64,000 nt of DNA from Cryptomeria japonica (taxonomy: Eukaryota > Streptophyta > Pinopsida > Cupressales > Cupressaceae): assembly GCF_030272615.1 (NCBI RefSeq), contig NC_081411.1:208784244-208848243 (forward strand), in the 5' to 3' direction. A program made the translations under genes and the position numbers. Below, piece after piece: positions 1-17,160 of the stretch; the stretch's first letter is position 1, and each line of letters starts with the position of its first letter. The notes under the pieces are model-generated. The model was not told where the DNA came from, searched no databases, and saw only the letters and a program-made list of their open reading frames with translations.

Positions 1-1180
1 CTGTAGATGTTGTGAGTGCCACTATTTCAAGTGTTGGTTTGGATGCACTGGCCAGTGGTTTCGCTCCTCTGATTGGTGATGTTTCTTTTGTCTCTATTTC
101 TACTAATGGTGACCCTATTGTGGGTGCTAAGGCTTCACCCAAACCTCCTTTTATTGGTAAATATAGGTTTTCTCATGTGGCTAGATCTATTGCTCATCCC
201 TCTAAAGGGGTTCAACGTCTCTCCTATGCCAAGTCTTCCCCTATAGTGGTTGTTATTGGGAAAGTTTTGGGCTTGGGGAGTTTACTCTCTCTCTATTAGC
301 CCTGGACAACTTGTTTTAACCCTCTTACTAAACCACTTAATGTGCATCTAGTGTGGTTTCACCTCGCTAATCTTTCTCTTCATTTGTGGGAGCATTCTTT
401 CTATGAGGCCATTAGTAACTCTATTGGTTTTTTATTGAAGGTTGATGATGGAACCACATCTTCCATGGGAAACTCCACCTTTGTCTACATTATAATCGAT
501 ATTGACATATCTTCATCTCTTCCTATAGATGTGGTTCTAATGGTTGGGGATAAGTGTTGGACTCAATCATTGGATTTTGAGAGCCCCCCCTTCTGCTATT
601 GGAAATGTTTCTCAATATGTCATTTAGCTTCAGATTGCTCTCTTCCATGTCACAAGGGTATTTCTACTTGGTTGAAGGATACTACAGGTGATCATTTGGG
701 TATCTATGCTTCTGATTCTGATTTTGTTGGCTCATTTCAAGAGGATGAGATCTCCTCCCGAGATGATGCTGTGCCTCCTACTATTATTTAAGTTGTTTTC
801 AACCCACTGGTTGCTCCTATTTTGGCTTCTTTCATCCCTATAGATCCAACTCCTATTGGTCCTATTCTAAAAGTCTAGTCTACTCCTGCTAAATCTTGTC
901 CTTAAGTTATTCTATTGTAGCAACATCTTGCTTGATGTTGTTGAGTGAAAACCTATGGGATGATCTCCACTTGATCTTTCCTTTGATGGTTTGAATGATA
1001 ATATTTCCTAGAATATGGTTTATCGCAAGTAGAAGAGGAAGTTTTCTCCCCTCCCCCAAATCTATCTTTGCTAAGGCTTGAGTGTTTCCCTCCATCCTTG
1101 ATTTGGGTTTTGGGTTGATGGTTTGGCTAGTTTTTCTCTTGGCCTGCTTGACCTTGTTTATTCAAGGTTTGCACCCCTAT
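1..1180 (+). pseudogene. LINE ORF1 fragment (DUF4283 + CCHC knuckle)
   Basis: This is a decayed piece of the first reading frame of a plant L1-type LINE, the nucleic-acid-binding protein that precedes the endonuclease/RT frame. The stretch at 342-791 reads like a DUF4283 domain: a tract of the form VWFHLANLSLHLW is followed by an acidic IDIDIS strand near residue 52. It then enters a degraded zinc knuckle (CFSICHLASDC near residues 90-100) in which the first Cys is displaced, giving CX3C instead of CX2C. The upstream frame at 12-299 carries the matching N-terminal part, and 900-1130 resembles the basic, proline-rich C-terminal end with several stops. The frame is broken between 299 and 342, so no intact protein remains. 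Family-level assignment is fairly secure. The element is cut by the window edge, and no ORF2 follows on this strand. Confidence 0.6.
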
Positions 1181-1269
1181 GTTTGTCTATGTTGAAGGCT
1201 ACAACTTCTTGTATTAAGGGCCATCACTCTTGTTTTTTATTCTCTTTTTGTAATTCTCCCTCTAAAGAT

Positions 1270-4200
1270 CCAAGGTAAAACCTAATAGAATATTTTATTA
1301 AAATCTACAATTGAAATCACCAAACATGTGATAATTATGTGTCACATTCAAACTATAATTTGCACACATTTGTAAAAAATAATTAAAACATTGAAGAAGG
1401 CATACATAACACTTCACCATTGTGTAAGAAAGGTGGTACCGATAAAAGACTAACAACTGTGGAACACATTACCATAATGAATTGAAAAGCGAGAAATGAT
1501 GACCCTTCAATGATGATCCACATAATCCACATACACATTAACTCATCAAACCATGTGAGTGGTAGGACATGGGGGAATTATTAACCTCTAATATACATTA
1601 AACCAAATTAACCAATTTATAGCTAGAACATTTAGGACACACTCAAATTATCAATACTAATGAAGGAGGTTTAGGAGAGAATTTTGATTGACTAGATGAT
1701 GACACTATCAATTTTTGAGACAATTAGTCACCTCTATACACTCAAATAGGGCTAATTCAAGTCTCCAACATAAGGTCCAACCTACTGAAGAGGTCACTAA
1801 AGAAGTAGGACACAACACTCCACTGAATAGAAGCATGAACAGTCTCATTTCTAGAGGTAAGTTGATGTTGTAAATCCTAATGTAGGAAAAATATTAGCAT
1901 CATGATAGCCCAACAATATTCTTGAGATTATGTGGATAAAATTTTATACAATAGGTCACCATAAGAAAGGGTTAACAACAACTTTTAGGGGATGATTTTG
2001 TAATTTTGGACAATCTAGGGACACTAGTGCACACATGGGACACTAGTGGGGATCCACACTAGAACACTAGGTTAGTGTCACAATTCAGTATAAGAGTCTA
2101 GGGTTGGTACTAGATTCCTCATAGGGTATTGTTGAACATTCTATTCAAGCATTTTTTTCATGAGAAATAAGCATTTTTGAGCCAGGGACCAATAACCAAG
2201 ATACTCCAAATATAACGGAAATACCTGCAAAGGTATATGATGGTACAAGAGTTTGAAAATTAACAAAAATTGACTTAGGAGAAGAAACTGACACTGAATC
2301 TCCTAAGTGCTAGATACCTATAAAATATGAAAGGTGAATATTATAAGGTTTTTAGAAACCACAAGAATACTCCCAACTCTTCACATAAATGAAAGGATGT
2401 AAGGATACACAAATACAATACCTTTATCATTTGTGACACTCTACAACACTCTACAAGAGGGTTTGAATTGACCCAAAAATTTTACATTGCTATTTAAAAT
2501 GCCATTAGTACACATGATGAATGTATAGTGGGTCTACAAGACCATCCAAGATGAGAAAAAAACATATTATAATTATTTTCATCCCAAAAATAAGTTCTTA
2601 AATTAATTTATTATACAAAAGAAACGTGATCAATTTCAGAAAAAATATTCTTGGCTAAAATACCAAGACACAAAAACCAATACATGAGAAACTACATATT
2701 ACATTCAATTAAAAAACCCTCTATGAGAAATGTATAATAAACAAAATCATAATTTACATTAAAAGAGGACTTAAAGGTGATTTTAATATAAAGATACATT
2801 TCATAAATCAATTGAGGAGAATAAATAATGCACAAGAAAGAATCTTCTTAACATCCCAACCCCCTATCCTCCAAACCCGAATGATGGTATCTATGCTACC
2901 TAGCACATGGAATCAAAGGATCCACTCCATTCATGCTAGGAAAGAATGACAAGACAAAAAAATTGTCCCGTTCTCTTTGTAAAAATAACAATCACTAATT
3001 ATAATATGTCTAGTTATCAAAAGATAGTAAATGAATACTTATGGGTAGATCGAGAATAATGTCAATTGTGATGATTTTTTTAAACAAGAATTAATATGAA
3101 AGTAATGAAGGATATTTTTTAAATACATTAAAGGAGAAATCACAAAATGGGCTTTGGAGGATCTCATCTTAGCAGTTTCATAATTTTTTTTGTGGTTCAA
3201 TCACAAGTAAGTCTATGGACTTTTTAATTGGGCAATGGAGGATAGTGGTGGAAAATTGGAAAGACAATTACCAATCTTAGAATACGAGATTATCCCTCTC
3301 TTGGCATGGGATTTTGGATTCTCAAGAGTTGCATTAGAATGTGGTTTTGATTTAAGTTGACTTTTGTTTCATTTTTTGCATTCACTTTTTTAATTTGTTG
3401 ATTGAATTTTGATATTCTTTATAGTTTGATAACCCTATGGATAAGGAGTCTTAATAGGAAGAGTTTGATGTTTTCTGGTAGAAATGGCGAGAAATAAGGT
3501 TTGAATAGCTTAAAAATATAACTAGGAATCATTTACAACCACTATTTCATTGGGAAACAATCAATTAGGCCAAAATCCAATCCCTTAGGAGAGCTAATAA
3601 CTATGGTTAATTGTTCACTTTTTTATATGATATGATTGGATATGAAATAATCCAAGAAGAAAGGAAAATACTAAAATAATGAAATGATTTAGCATAAACA
3701 AATAAAAACATATCATAAAGTAAACACATAAGTACAAATCTAGAAATGGGACACAAAAGGGACATGCATCTAAAATATGCACCTAAAAATGGCAAAAAAG
3801 TGTCATAAGCACCCTACTTGTGGAGATGCTTCCTCTAGCTAACACTTCAGATTCTAGATCGGGATATTTAATAGATGAGACTCTTTGAAATTAAGCCAAA
3901 AGTGTGAGACATGTGTGATAATTTACAAAAACCATGACTTTTTTCTTGTTCAAAATCTAGAATTATAACTCTGAGCCTTTTCTTTGCAATTCTTCAAATT
4001 TAGTATGTCAGATTTGTAACTTGCATATAATGAGGGGAAAAAAATTATGTTATATAGGGGTCTGATTAAGTCAAACCTCGAGTAGTATTTCACCTTCACT
4101 ATAGCTATGATATGATGTGAGATAGCTTATCCCTAGTAGAGTATAGGTTTAAAATATTAAAATAAATGTTGAACTGATAAGTGATACTTTTTGTATGAAC

Positions 4201-5338
4201 TCATTTCCCTTAAGTTTTCACAATACTTGATATTGCTTGATAGGAGTTAATGCATACCTTTATTAATAGAAAAAAAAAAACTTGATCATGATTGCTAAAC
4301 TTGAACTATTGAATACTTGACTTTAGATCTCTCCTCAAGTGCCTTGAATATTCCTAATTAAATGTCTTAATTTGTTGGAATTAAGAGATATTGAAATGAG
4401 GGGGAGGGAGTTATATTTATACATAACTTACACATTTTGTGTTAAAAATTTGAAGAAGGTTGACATCGAGGAGCACCTTCTTTCTCTACATTTTCATGAC
4501 TATTAGAGGTTCAAATGTGGGCCAAAAGGCTAGACTAGGGTAGTAAGTGTCATAGTCCAATAAGACTAGGGTAGTAGGTACCATAGTCCTAGCTTTTTGA
4601 TCCAAAACCAATGTTAGTGAGCTCAAGATTATGCTATAGTAGTTTATAACCTCTATTATAGGTATGAAATGATGTGAGAAACCTTATCCGAGGTAGTGTA
4701 GAGGCTTAAAATCCTAAAGAAAATATTTGATTGACAAATGATACCTTTCATATGAACTTCTTTTCCTTAGGCATTCACAGTGCTTGATGTTTCTTGATAG
4801 GAATTGATGGCTAACTTCTTTAATAAAGAAACACATAACTTGATCATGATTATTGAATATTTGATTTTAGATCTCTCTTCAAGTTCCTTGAATATGACTA
4901 ATTGAATTTCTCAATTAGAGTGATGATTTGAAATTAGGATATGTTGAAATGAGGTAGAGGGAGTTCTAATTATATACATTTTATATAATTTGTGTTTAAA
5001 TTTTGAAGAAGGATGAAATCAAGTATCACTTTCTTGCTTTACATTTTCTTGACTATTAGAGGTTCAAATGTAATCTTGAAAAGGCTACACTAGGGTGCTA
5101 AGTGTCATACTCCAAGATGACTAGGGTGGTAGGTACCATAGCCCTGGATTTTTTAGGCAAAACCAATGTAACCCCATGTCCCCATGTCGCTACTTTAGTG
5201 CATTATCTTCTTAAATTTAAGGAGTTGGTGTGTTCCCATGCAAATTTCTATTTATAGGAAAGGTATAAATTGGAATCTATCCCTATTGTAGTGGAGAAGA
5301 TGGTGCTTAGAAATAAAAAATAATCTTTGAAAACAGGG
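1270..5338. repeat. Repeat family A, longest copy
   Basis: This is a non-coding, AT-rich repeat without recognisable protein domains. Parts recur at 22829-23135 (matching about 1441-1748), 26849-28796 (about 3400-5335), 43499-45228 (about 1687-3405) and 49409-51360 (about 3405-5335). A more diverged version of about 2220-3080 lies at 51867-52690. The left limit is uncertain; the right limit is a G-run at 5334-5342. Its short open frames, such as the one on the minus strand at 3607-3795, recur only because the DNA is repeated. It may be the remnant of a large non-coding transposon, but I see no LTR ends or terminal inverted repeats. Confidence 0.75.
4060..5165. repeat. Two divergent ~540 bp tandem units inside repeat A
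   Basis: The sequence at about 4060-4610 is repeated in diverged form at about 4615-5165. Shared landmarks are a TATGAAATGATGTGAGA-like tract, a CTTGATAGGA(A/G)TTAAT tract, a TTGATCATGATT tract, and a closing 'TTAGAGGTTCAAAT ... AAAAGGCTAGACTAGGGT' section. Both units are also present in the copies at about 27530-28620 and 50100-51190, so this internal duplication is older than the spread of the family. Confidence 0.65.
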
Positions 5339-5344
5339 GGGGGT

Positions 5345-7088
5345 GTCAATTAATCCTTTTAAGAAGCACATTTAACCATTAGAATTCTTAATCACACAAA
5401 TCAATGATTATTTATATAGTGCACGATATAACAATTATATTACTATACTTCATTCAAATTCACACATTCAATTACATTACAACAATGATTTAATTAAAGA
5501 TAAAATTCCTATCATCTAACTTACATTATAACACATTTCCTTTACATTTTCAAGGATAACTTAATATTACAATTGCAGTTATACATCGTCACATATAAAT
5601 TACATAAATATTACATCAATTACAACTGCCATGAAGGAATACATATAATATATGATACAACTGACCGCATAAGGGTCCAAGAGATACAAAAATGATTTGA
5701 GGCATCAAAGAGGTTCCAATTGGTACAATGGAATGAAATGAATTCCATGAGAAACATTTGGAGTACCTATGAAGCTATTCCATCACAAGGAGACATGAAC
5801 ACAATACCCAATGGAAAGTGGCACTACCACTCGACCATGTGGCCCAAAAGGGAACCACCCCTCCATGCTAGGAGATAGTACTAAGGCCCTTAAGAAAGCC
5901 ACCAAAAAACATCACATGGTCACAAATATACATTAGGTACTACAAATATGACTCTCACAAGAGTGATCCAAGTAAAGCCAACATATGACTACACATTAGT
6001 GAACATAAGGAAAGAGTATCATCGCATAGCTTGTATGGGTTACCCTAGCAGGCCTCCATAGGCCCTGACCTCCATCTTGGGTTGCCCTTTTAGCCTCTCC
6101 CAAACCCGCGACCCCCATCCATGTCTCATGCGGACCCAACAAACCTTTCATGAAGATAAGGTAGTTGGTTGTCCATTCCAAGCCTTCCCACTGCATCTTG
6201 AGTCTATACTAGCACTCAACCATGAGCGAGGAACAATTAATCTTGATTAATGTTTTTAAAACCCAACCCCCCATATTTTAATTAAGTTATCACATATTAA
6301 TCAACTTTTGATGGGTTATCCTACTAATCTCTTTGGGCGCGGTCCCCACTCAAAATCCACTCTTCATTATGACACTACAGAACCTTAAAATAATCCCAAG
6401 GCAAAACAAAAAAGACAACTAACACATGGAGTTCAAAAACAACACTAAAGAAGAATTTGATTTAACAAACCTTCTACGAAGGTTAAACCACTGCAGGTGT
6501 GAAACGAATAACTGGTGTATTCATAAAACAAGACCACAACCAAACTAAAGTAATTACAACCACAACCAAAACTTTACCAAATCCACTTGCACGATATACT
6601 TACATATAACAACATACCATCGTGACATGAAAGTGACTCTTACAAATCACCACCAAAAATCTACCAAGCAGAGTAAAAACTCAAACAAATATGCTAGCAC
6701 TCTAAACTCATCCGTGCTAAGGAATCATAATGATTACTCAAACTATAATTAAAATCTAACATTCTCTAATTGCAACTCTTTCAATAACTCGCTCTTTCAC
6801 TTAAGAAAATTCACCTTAGGGAATAACATACACCACAAATAGCCTTGAGAAATGCTTGATTAAAAAAAAAACATACACCCTTAAAAAGAATAACAACTCA
6901 TAAGCTAAATAACCCATCATTTAAAACAATGATAAATACTTTTCTAATTAAAGTTAATTCGGCTATAAACAAAATCTAATTTTCATTCAAAATTCTAATA
7001 ATGAAAATAACAATTATATACAATCAGATTTAACATTTTCTTCATATTGCAAATTCAAAATACATAGTATAAACACAGACGCACACAC

Positions 7089-7159
<71 letters not shown>

Positions 7160-7937
7160 ACACACACACACATTTATATATAGTGTAAAATATTGCATAA
7201 AACATAACAAATCTAAATCACCGAAAAAGTGTTACAACATTTTTATTCTGTTGACTACAGATTATGGTGTGGGGATCGTGGTGTCTCTCCCCACCAAGGC
7301 ACCACGTTGTGGTGCCCTCTCCCCATAACATAGGGTTGGGGATGTACAACGCCCCCCTCCTAATTTCTTTATAATATATATATGTATTTAAAATTTCCTC
7401 TCAGTAAAAATCAAAATTAAACTTTTTCTTTAAAATTCTTCTCTGAGAAATAAAGCAAGGTATTTTTTGTAGTAACAAACATATAAATAAAGAGCTGCAT
7501 TAAAACAATAAATTCATCCAATAGGAATATCTTCTTGGGAAATATTAAGATTGAAAATCTTGTTTTCTATCTGGTGCTTCATACCAATTGGTTTTTTTTT
7601 TTCAAAAAAATTGGCACCCAAGCTGGATAAAATAACAAACCCCCATTTTTTGCTCCTAAAATGGGGCAAATTAAAAACCCCTCTTACCAAATTCACATAA
7701 AACAATAAAAATAGACATGAAAGAATAGCAATTAAAACCAGATTCCCCGTCTCTTCTTTCTTCCCAAAGAGAGAGAGAAAACCATAAAACAAACCACAGA
7801 CACAATAAACAAACAAAGGTTGTACAAAATCCAACCTTCCATAGCTTTCCTAGAAATACATTTGAGAAGAGATCCTGATATCAGAGCTTCCACCAAACCC
7901 CCATAACCAACAGAGAGGAGAAATTTTCTCCAGCATG
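5345..7937. repeat. Truncated long-LTR copy
   Basis: This segment is collinear with 10921-13690 of the long LTR at 10734-14849, starting about 190 bp inside it. It lacks about 125 bp that are present in the other copy at 12596-12720. It carries the same CA microsatellite position. It joins directly to the G-run of repeat A on the left and to a second partial copy at 7939 on the right. The minus-strand frames seen around 7514-7968 are not conserved proteins. Confidence 0.65.
7089..7172. repeat. (CA)n microsatellite
   Basis: Dinucleotide tract with one interruption near 7154. It lies at the same place as the CA tract at 12781-12912 in the homologous LTR. Confidence 0.97.
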
Positions 7938-7938
7938 A

Positions 7939-9000
7939 AACGAACAATTGGAAGTGTGAAACGAACAATTGGAGGTGTGAAATGAGAAAATGGCCGAGAA
8001 AATGGTCTATTCATAGAACAAGACCACAACCAAACTAAAGTAATTACAACCACAACCAAAAATTTACCAAATCCACTTGCACGATATACTTACATACAAC
8101 AATATTGCATCATGACACGAGAGTGACTCTTACAAATCAGCACCAAAAATCTACCAAGTAGAGTAAAAACTCAAACGAATCTACTTGCACTCTAAACTCA
8201 TCCATGTTAAGGAATCATAACGATTACTCAAATTATAATGAAAAGCTAACATTGTCTAATTGTAGCTCTTTTAATAACTCACTCTTTCGCTTAAGAAAAT
8301 TCACCTTAAGGAATAACGCATAAAAAGGATCCAAGTAAACATACACCCAAAATATTCTTGAGCAATGCTTGATTAAAAACAAAACATACACCCTTAAAAA
8401 TAATAAAAACAACTCATAAGATAAAAAAGCCATCATTTAAAACAATGATAAATCCTTTTCCGATTAAAGCTAATTTGACTATAAACAAAATCCAATTTTC
8501 ATTCAAAATTTCTAATAATGAAAATAAAAATTAAATACATTGGAGTACAAAATAAATATTTAAATAAAAAATAAATCTTTTCAATGAAAAATCATATCGC
8601 CTAAACATTATTGAGGTTTATTATATAGCCTTGTTTTCACAAAAATCATTTACAATTATATCCAATCAGATTTAACATTTTCTTCATATTGTAAATTCAA
8701 AATATATAGTATAAATATATACACATATATGAATATATATATTAAATTCTAAAGTGATAATCGCTTTAAACAAATTAAAATACCGAATTTCCTTTAATAC
8801 CACATTCCAGATAAGAAAATTTATGAAAGAAAAATTAAAAATCATATATATGTGTGTGCGTGTGTGTGTAAAATATTCTATAGAACATAACAAATCGAAA
8901 TCACTGAAAATGTGTTACTGCATTTTTTATTTTGTTGATTGTAGATTGTGGTGTCTCTCCCCACCATTTTTTATTTCGTTGACTGTAGATCGACAGAGTG
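7939..9000. repeat. Second partial copy of the long LTR
   Basis: This stretch restarts the LTR sequence about 1.3 kb into it ('GTGTGAAA...GAACAAGACCACAACCAAACTAAAG') and runs to the 'GACTGTAGATTGTGGTGTCTCTCCCCACC' region, matching about 12050-13140. It keeps the 125 bp block that the adjacent copy has lost. At the microsatellite position it has only a short (TG)n tract near 8850-8870. It was therefore not made by simple recent duplication of its neighbour. Confidence 0.6.
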
Positions 9001-10566
9001 GTGGAATAGCAGGTTTGGTCTATAAATGAAAACAAAAAGATAGTGGAAGATTCAGTTTACTCATCATCTCTGAATCTTAGCCACTCCACCTACTACTGCT
9101 TCTCAATTGCTCCTTTGCTGCTCTACTACTCAATCATGCTTGTAATAAAATTTCTATACAAACAACCCAAGCCTTTTGTGATTTATACAATTCTTTTTCT
9201 TGGGTTACATTAGACTTTACAAGGTTTGTTCATTATAATGCTTCTTTCATCATTGTTTTTTTGACATTCTTACTATTACTCCCTGCAGTTATACAATTCA
9301 ATAGTTTGAAGTGGTGCTCCTCCTTCAGATCCCTCTACGACCACTGTAGAAAGACAATGGCTCCCATTGCTTTCTTCATGCTTACATGGACATTCACAGC
9401 TATTCTCTATGTCATCGCGTACAAAATATGGGTGTAGTATATTCAAAGATTTGAATGGTCTAAGTTATCTTTTATTTAAATGAAATCTTATTTCTTGAAA
9501 TAGGCATAAAGATTGTGTCTTGTGGTCTCATCAAGGACATCACTTTTAGTCTGCATTAATATTTTGGTGTTATAGCTCACCTTCAACCATTTTTAGTAAT
9601 TGTTAAAAAGTGGAAGAAGACATGATTCGAGTGATTGATTGACGTTACCTAATTGTATTTTGGGCTTATATATTTGGCACCCTCAATAGTATTTGTTCTC
9701 TCCTTTTATTTTTCCTTTTTGCCTATGGATAGTGTCATTGATTGAAGAGCATATTGTCAACAATGTCAAGTGTATATGAGATACATTTTGTGAGATAAGA
9801 TCCATTTTAGTTCTGAAAAATATCCCCCCTCTATTTGGCCACTAATTTATTTTTGGATGAACAAATTGTTGGACAATTCAATAGTTTGCGAAATAGGAAC
9901 AAACCCAAAGACAAGTTCCAAGTATTACGGTGGGTATTTGGGTTTACATCCACTTTTCCAGAATTGGAAAATGTTTGGACTCTCTTACTATAAGATTTTT
10001 ATATTTTGTGTTTTCCTGATCATGCTTAAATATTATTGTATAATCATATTTAGGCATTCCTTCAAAATGAACTCTATATGTATAAGAACATAATTCTATT
10101 AATGTAAAATGCACGTTACATATAAATATTGAATTAAAGTAGTTCTTCGACTTATCATGTGAAGTATATGTCCTAATAAAATTATGCTTATCAAAAACGT
10201 ATTAAAATATAATTGTTGATAAATATAATAAAAATTAGATTGGATTCTTACGTTTCCATTCAAAAATGCTATATGTAAATATATTATCTTCTATTATTTA
10301 AGCATGAGTTGAGTAATTTTCATCTTCTTGCATAATGTCTTAATAGCATATTTATGATTGTTGCAAGTATTTTCAATTTTGATATCTCTCGGCAAATTTG
10401 ACATAAATTTTTTAAAATATAAGTATACTAGTCTATAGAATTTCCAAATTGACACCTCACAGAATATCCCACAATTCAAAAATATAAATAAATCACCATA
10501 CCTTCTACTTGGCAAGGGAGAGATATTCAAGAAAATACAACAATCAAAAGATTAACTACTAGTATA
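9001..10566. other. AT-rich stretch, no recognised gene
   Basis: No conserved protein domain is seen. There is a TATA-like TCTATAAATG at about 9020 and an AATAAAA at about 9145. A pyrimidine-rich tract ending CCCTGCAG near 9288 resembles a 3' splice site and precedes a short open frame at 9357-9437. Together these could be relics of a gene or of an LTR promoter, but nothing is decisive. The short frames at 9857-10093 (+) and 10294-10530 (-) have no recognisable features. Confidence 0.4.
9357..9437 (+). other. 26-codon open frame with one hydrophobic helix
   Basis: The ATG is in a favourable plant context (GACAATGGCT) and is followed by 26 codons. They encode a mostly hydrophobic peptide (starts MAPIAFFMLTW, ends YKIWV) long enough to span a membrane once. 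A splice-acceptor-like CTGCAG lies about 70 bp upstream. It could be a chance frame, the last exon of a small membrane protein gene, or a relic. I cannot assign a function. Confidence 0.15.

Positions 10567-10568
<2 letters not shown>

Positions 10569-10600
<32 letters not shown>
10569..10600. repeat. (TA)n microsatellite
   Basis: Sixteen uninterrupted TA units in an AT-rich background. Confidence 0.95.
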
Positions 10601-10604
<4 letters not shown>

Positions 10605-10733
10605 TTGTAAAATATGTCGAGAGATATCTTATAATAGAAGAGAATCATTGTAAAATAAATGCTCTTACTAAACACTAAGACTACAAATCCATTAAACTGT
10701 TGCATGCAAAAAGTTGTGAATCTAGTTAGAGAC

Positions 10734-14849
<4,116 letters not shown>

Positions 14850-16379
14850 TTCTCCCCCAATAGGGTCCAACTTACTCCTGGAAGTCATAAGGCTATGATG
14901 GAACAACAAGGACACCAAGTTGTCACACTCACATATCATAATAAAAAATCATAATTTATCTTAAGGAGAATTGAAATCCACAAAATCAATATACTAATGT
15001 ATAGAAATCAACGTCCAAGTCTTCTAACTTAACATGAACATTTCTTTTTGTTTTTTTAAATCAAATAGTTAACATTGAATAATCTTCCTTTTGTGTTCCT
15101 TAATTATAGAAATCAATGCATTAAAAGAGTTACAACAAGGCTCATTATCTTTAATTACCTAGGTTAAACATACTAACACCTTATTCAGCTTCTATGAACT
15201 ACTATTGCAACACACATTTATACAAGAAAAGATCTTCTACAAAAATCCTTATTCAAAATAATATATTTTATATTATACAAAGCATCATCATTTAGTCCAT
15301 CCAAATATGAAAATATTTATTTTACATCAATAAGAATAGTAAGAAATAATATTTACATCTCTACTACAACATCCTAAATATACACACTTCCTGCATTACC
15401 CTGTTAAGCACAACATACTCCTAGATTAATCTCTTTAAAATTCAGTCATAACTAGAATTTCATACTACCTCTAAGGTACATACTACATACACATTTTACG
15501 AATAAAGGTTCATGCTGCAGAATCATATCAATAACAACACCAAAACATCACTCTTGAAGCAACATACAACCTCACATGAAAGAAGAAACATATTTAATTA
15601 CCTACATGCAACCATCTAAGGTCTACTTAATTCAATTGAACTCATGTAGGCTATTCAAACACTCAATGAACAATAAGTCCATAGATCATTAATATTTATC
15701 TAAAGCTTATCACACAATTAACTTGATCCAATTTACACTTCTTTCTACAACATCTTATAATTCTGATTATAACAAACCAATTTCATCAAATAAATTACAC
15801 TTATCTCCTTAACCAATATCATTATTTAATTGGTTACCTCATTATGCCTAGAATGACTCTCTGCAGTGTTCTCCCTTAACACTCTATCAGAGGTTCAAGT
15901 GAACATGATATATATAACACTTAATACATAGTCAGGGTCAACCAATACAAACATTCAAAATGAACACCAAAAATATCAAAAGAACGTCATCTAAATGGCA
16001 TCGCCCTATATGATGATAAATAAGAAAAATGCCAGCAATTTTGAAAATCAATAAAATTGAAAACATGACAAGTGCCAATTTTAAATGAAAAGGAACAAGA
16101 ATTTAGTGGGCATTTCGTCATAAGAAATTTCAAAAGAAAATGCTAGTCCCTTAGCCACAAAACACAAGTCAAAAGATAGTCAAAACACTGTCGCAATAAT
16201 AAAAAAAGAACGCAAAACAAAGTGACCATTTTCAGCCACATCATAGGGAGTAACCGCTACACTACACCCAAGATCACACATCTTGAGTGGATTAGCTAAT
16301 GAACCATAGACACTAAGGCTATTAGACTAACTAGTTTACTTTATTACCATGCAATCTTCCATCATCTAGTTTAGTGTTT
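14850..16379. other. Non-coding tract, probable internal region of the long-LTR element
   Basis: It begins with the polypurine-tract complement and has no open frame of note on either strand. It is AT-rich and lacks recognisable domains. If the LTR call at 10734-14849 is right, this is the 3' internal non-coding region of that element. Otherwise it is unassigned intergenic DNA. Confidence 0.35.
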
Positions 16380-17160
16380 AATTTTGTTTCAAGTTAAGGT
16401 CCAATATGTTGTTAATGTTACTCTTTCATTTAGTATTAGGTTTAGGGTTTGATTTGGTTTATTGTTTAATTAGGTTTCAGTGTGGGCTTCTATTTTATTT
16501 TAAGGCTATGATATAATTTGGTTTAAGGTTTGGGTTCAATTAAGTATAGTGTTCAATTAGCTAAGAGTTGGATTCAATTTGTTTTAATGTTCAATTAGGT
16601 CTAGGGTTAGTGTTCACTTTGGTTTAACATTAGGGTTACAATTCAATTAGGTTTAGGATCATGGTTCAATGAAGTGTAGGGTTAGAGTTTGATTTAGTTT
16701 AGGATTAGATTTAGGGATCAATTTTATTTAGTGTTTAATTAGGTTTAGGTTTATGGTTCAATTTGGTTTATTATTCAATTAGGCCAAAAGTTAGTATTCA
16801 ATTTGGTTTAGTGAACTTCAACCACAACTTTTAACCCTAATTAAATCCTAATAGAAATTAAATTACAATGCTAACAATAAGGTTTGTGGATAAGGTCATG
16901 TTTGGAGTTCATATAGGGCTAGGATTAATGTTAGTGTTATAATTTATTTAGGGTTAGGAATAGGGTTTAATTCTGGTTAGCATTTAAAATTAAGGTTTGG
17001 GTTAGGATTCCATAATAGCAATAATTATTAGTATGGTTAGGGGTGGGGTTAGATAAGGGCTAGGATTTTATTTGCATTCAACATTAGATCTATTAGCCAA
17101 TTGAAGAGATTATTCAATCAGGGTTAGGGTTATGAATCAATTTGCTTTACCTAGGTTAAG
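16380..17160 (+). repeat. Degenerate telomere-like array, TTTAGGG sense
   Basis: The stretch is built of TTAGGTTTAGGG-like and GTTCAATTAGGTTTAG-like units with many substitutions, for example GGTTAGGGTT near 17125. It is too degenerate to be a functional telomere. Its G-rich strand is the + strand, opposite to the larger array at 59420-63100. Confidence 0.7.

Noticed and set aside
3607-3795. 62-codon minus-strand frame repeated at 27064-27252 and 49559-49813
   Set aside because: The frames recur only because the underlying repeat A DNA is duplicated. Length varies between copies and there is no recognisable domain or sign of codon-level conservation.
7014-7205. Open frame of Cys-Val repeats on the minus strand
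   Set aside because: It is a translation of the CA microsatellite. The same applies to the frames at 12722-13074.
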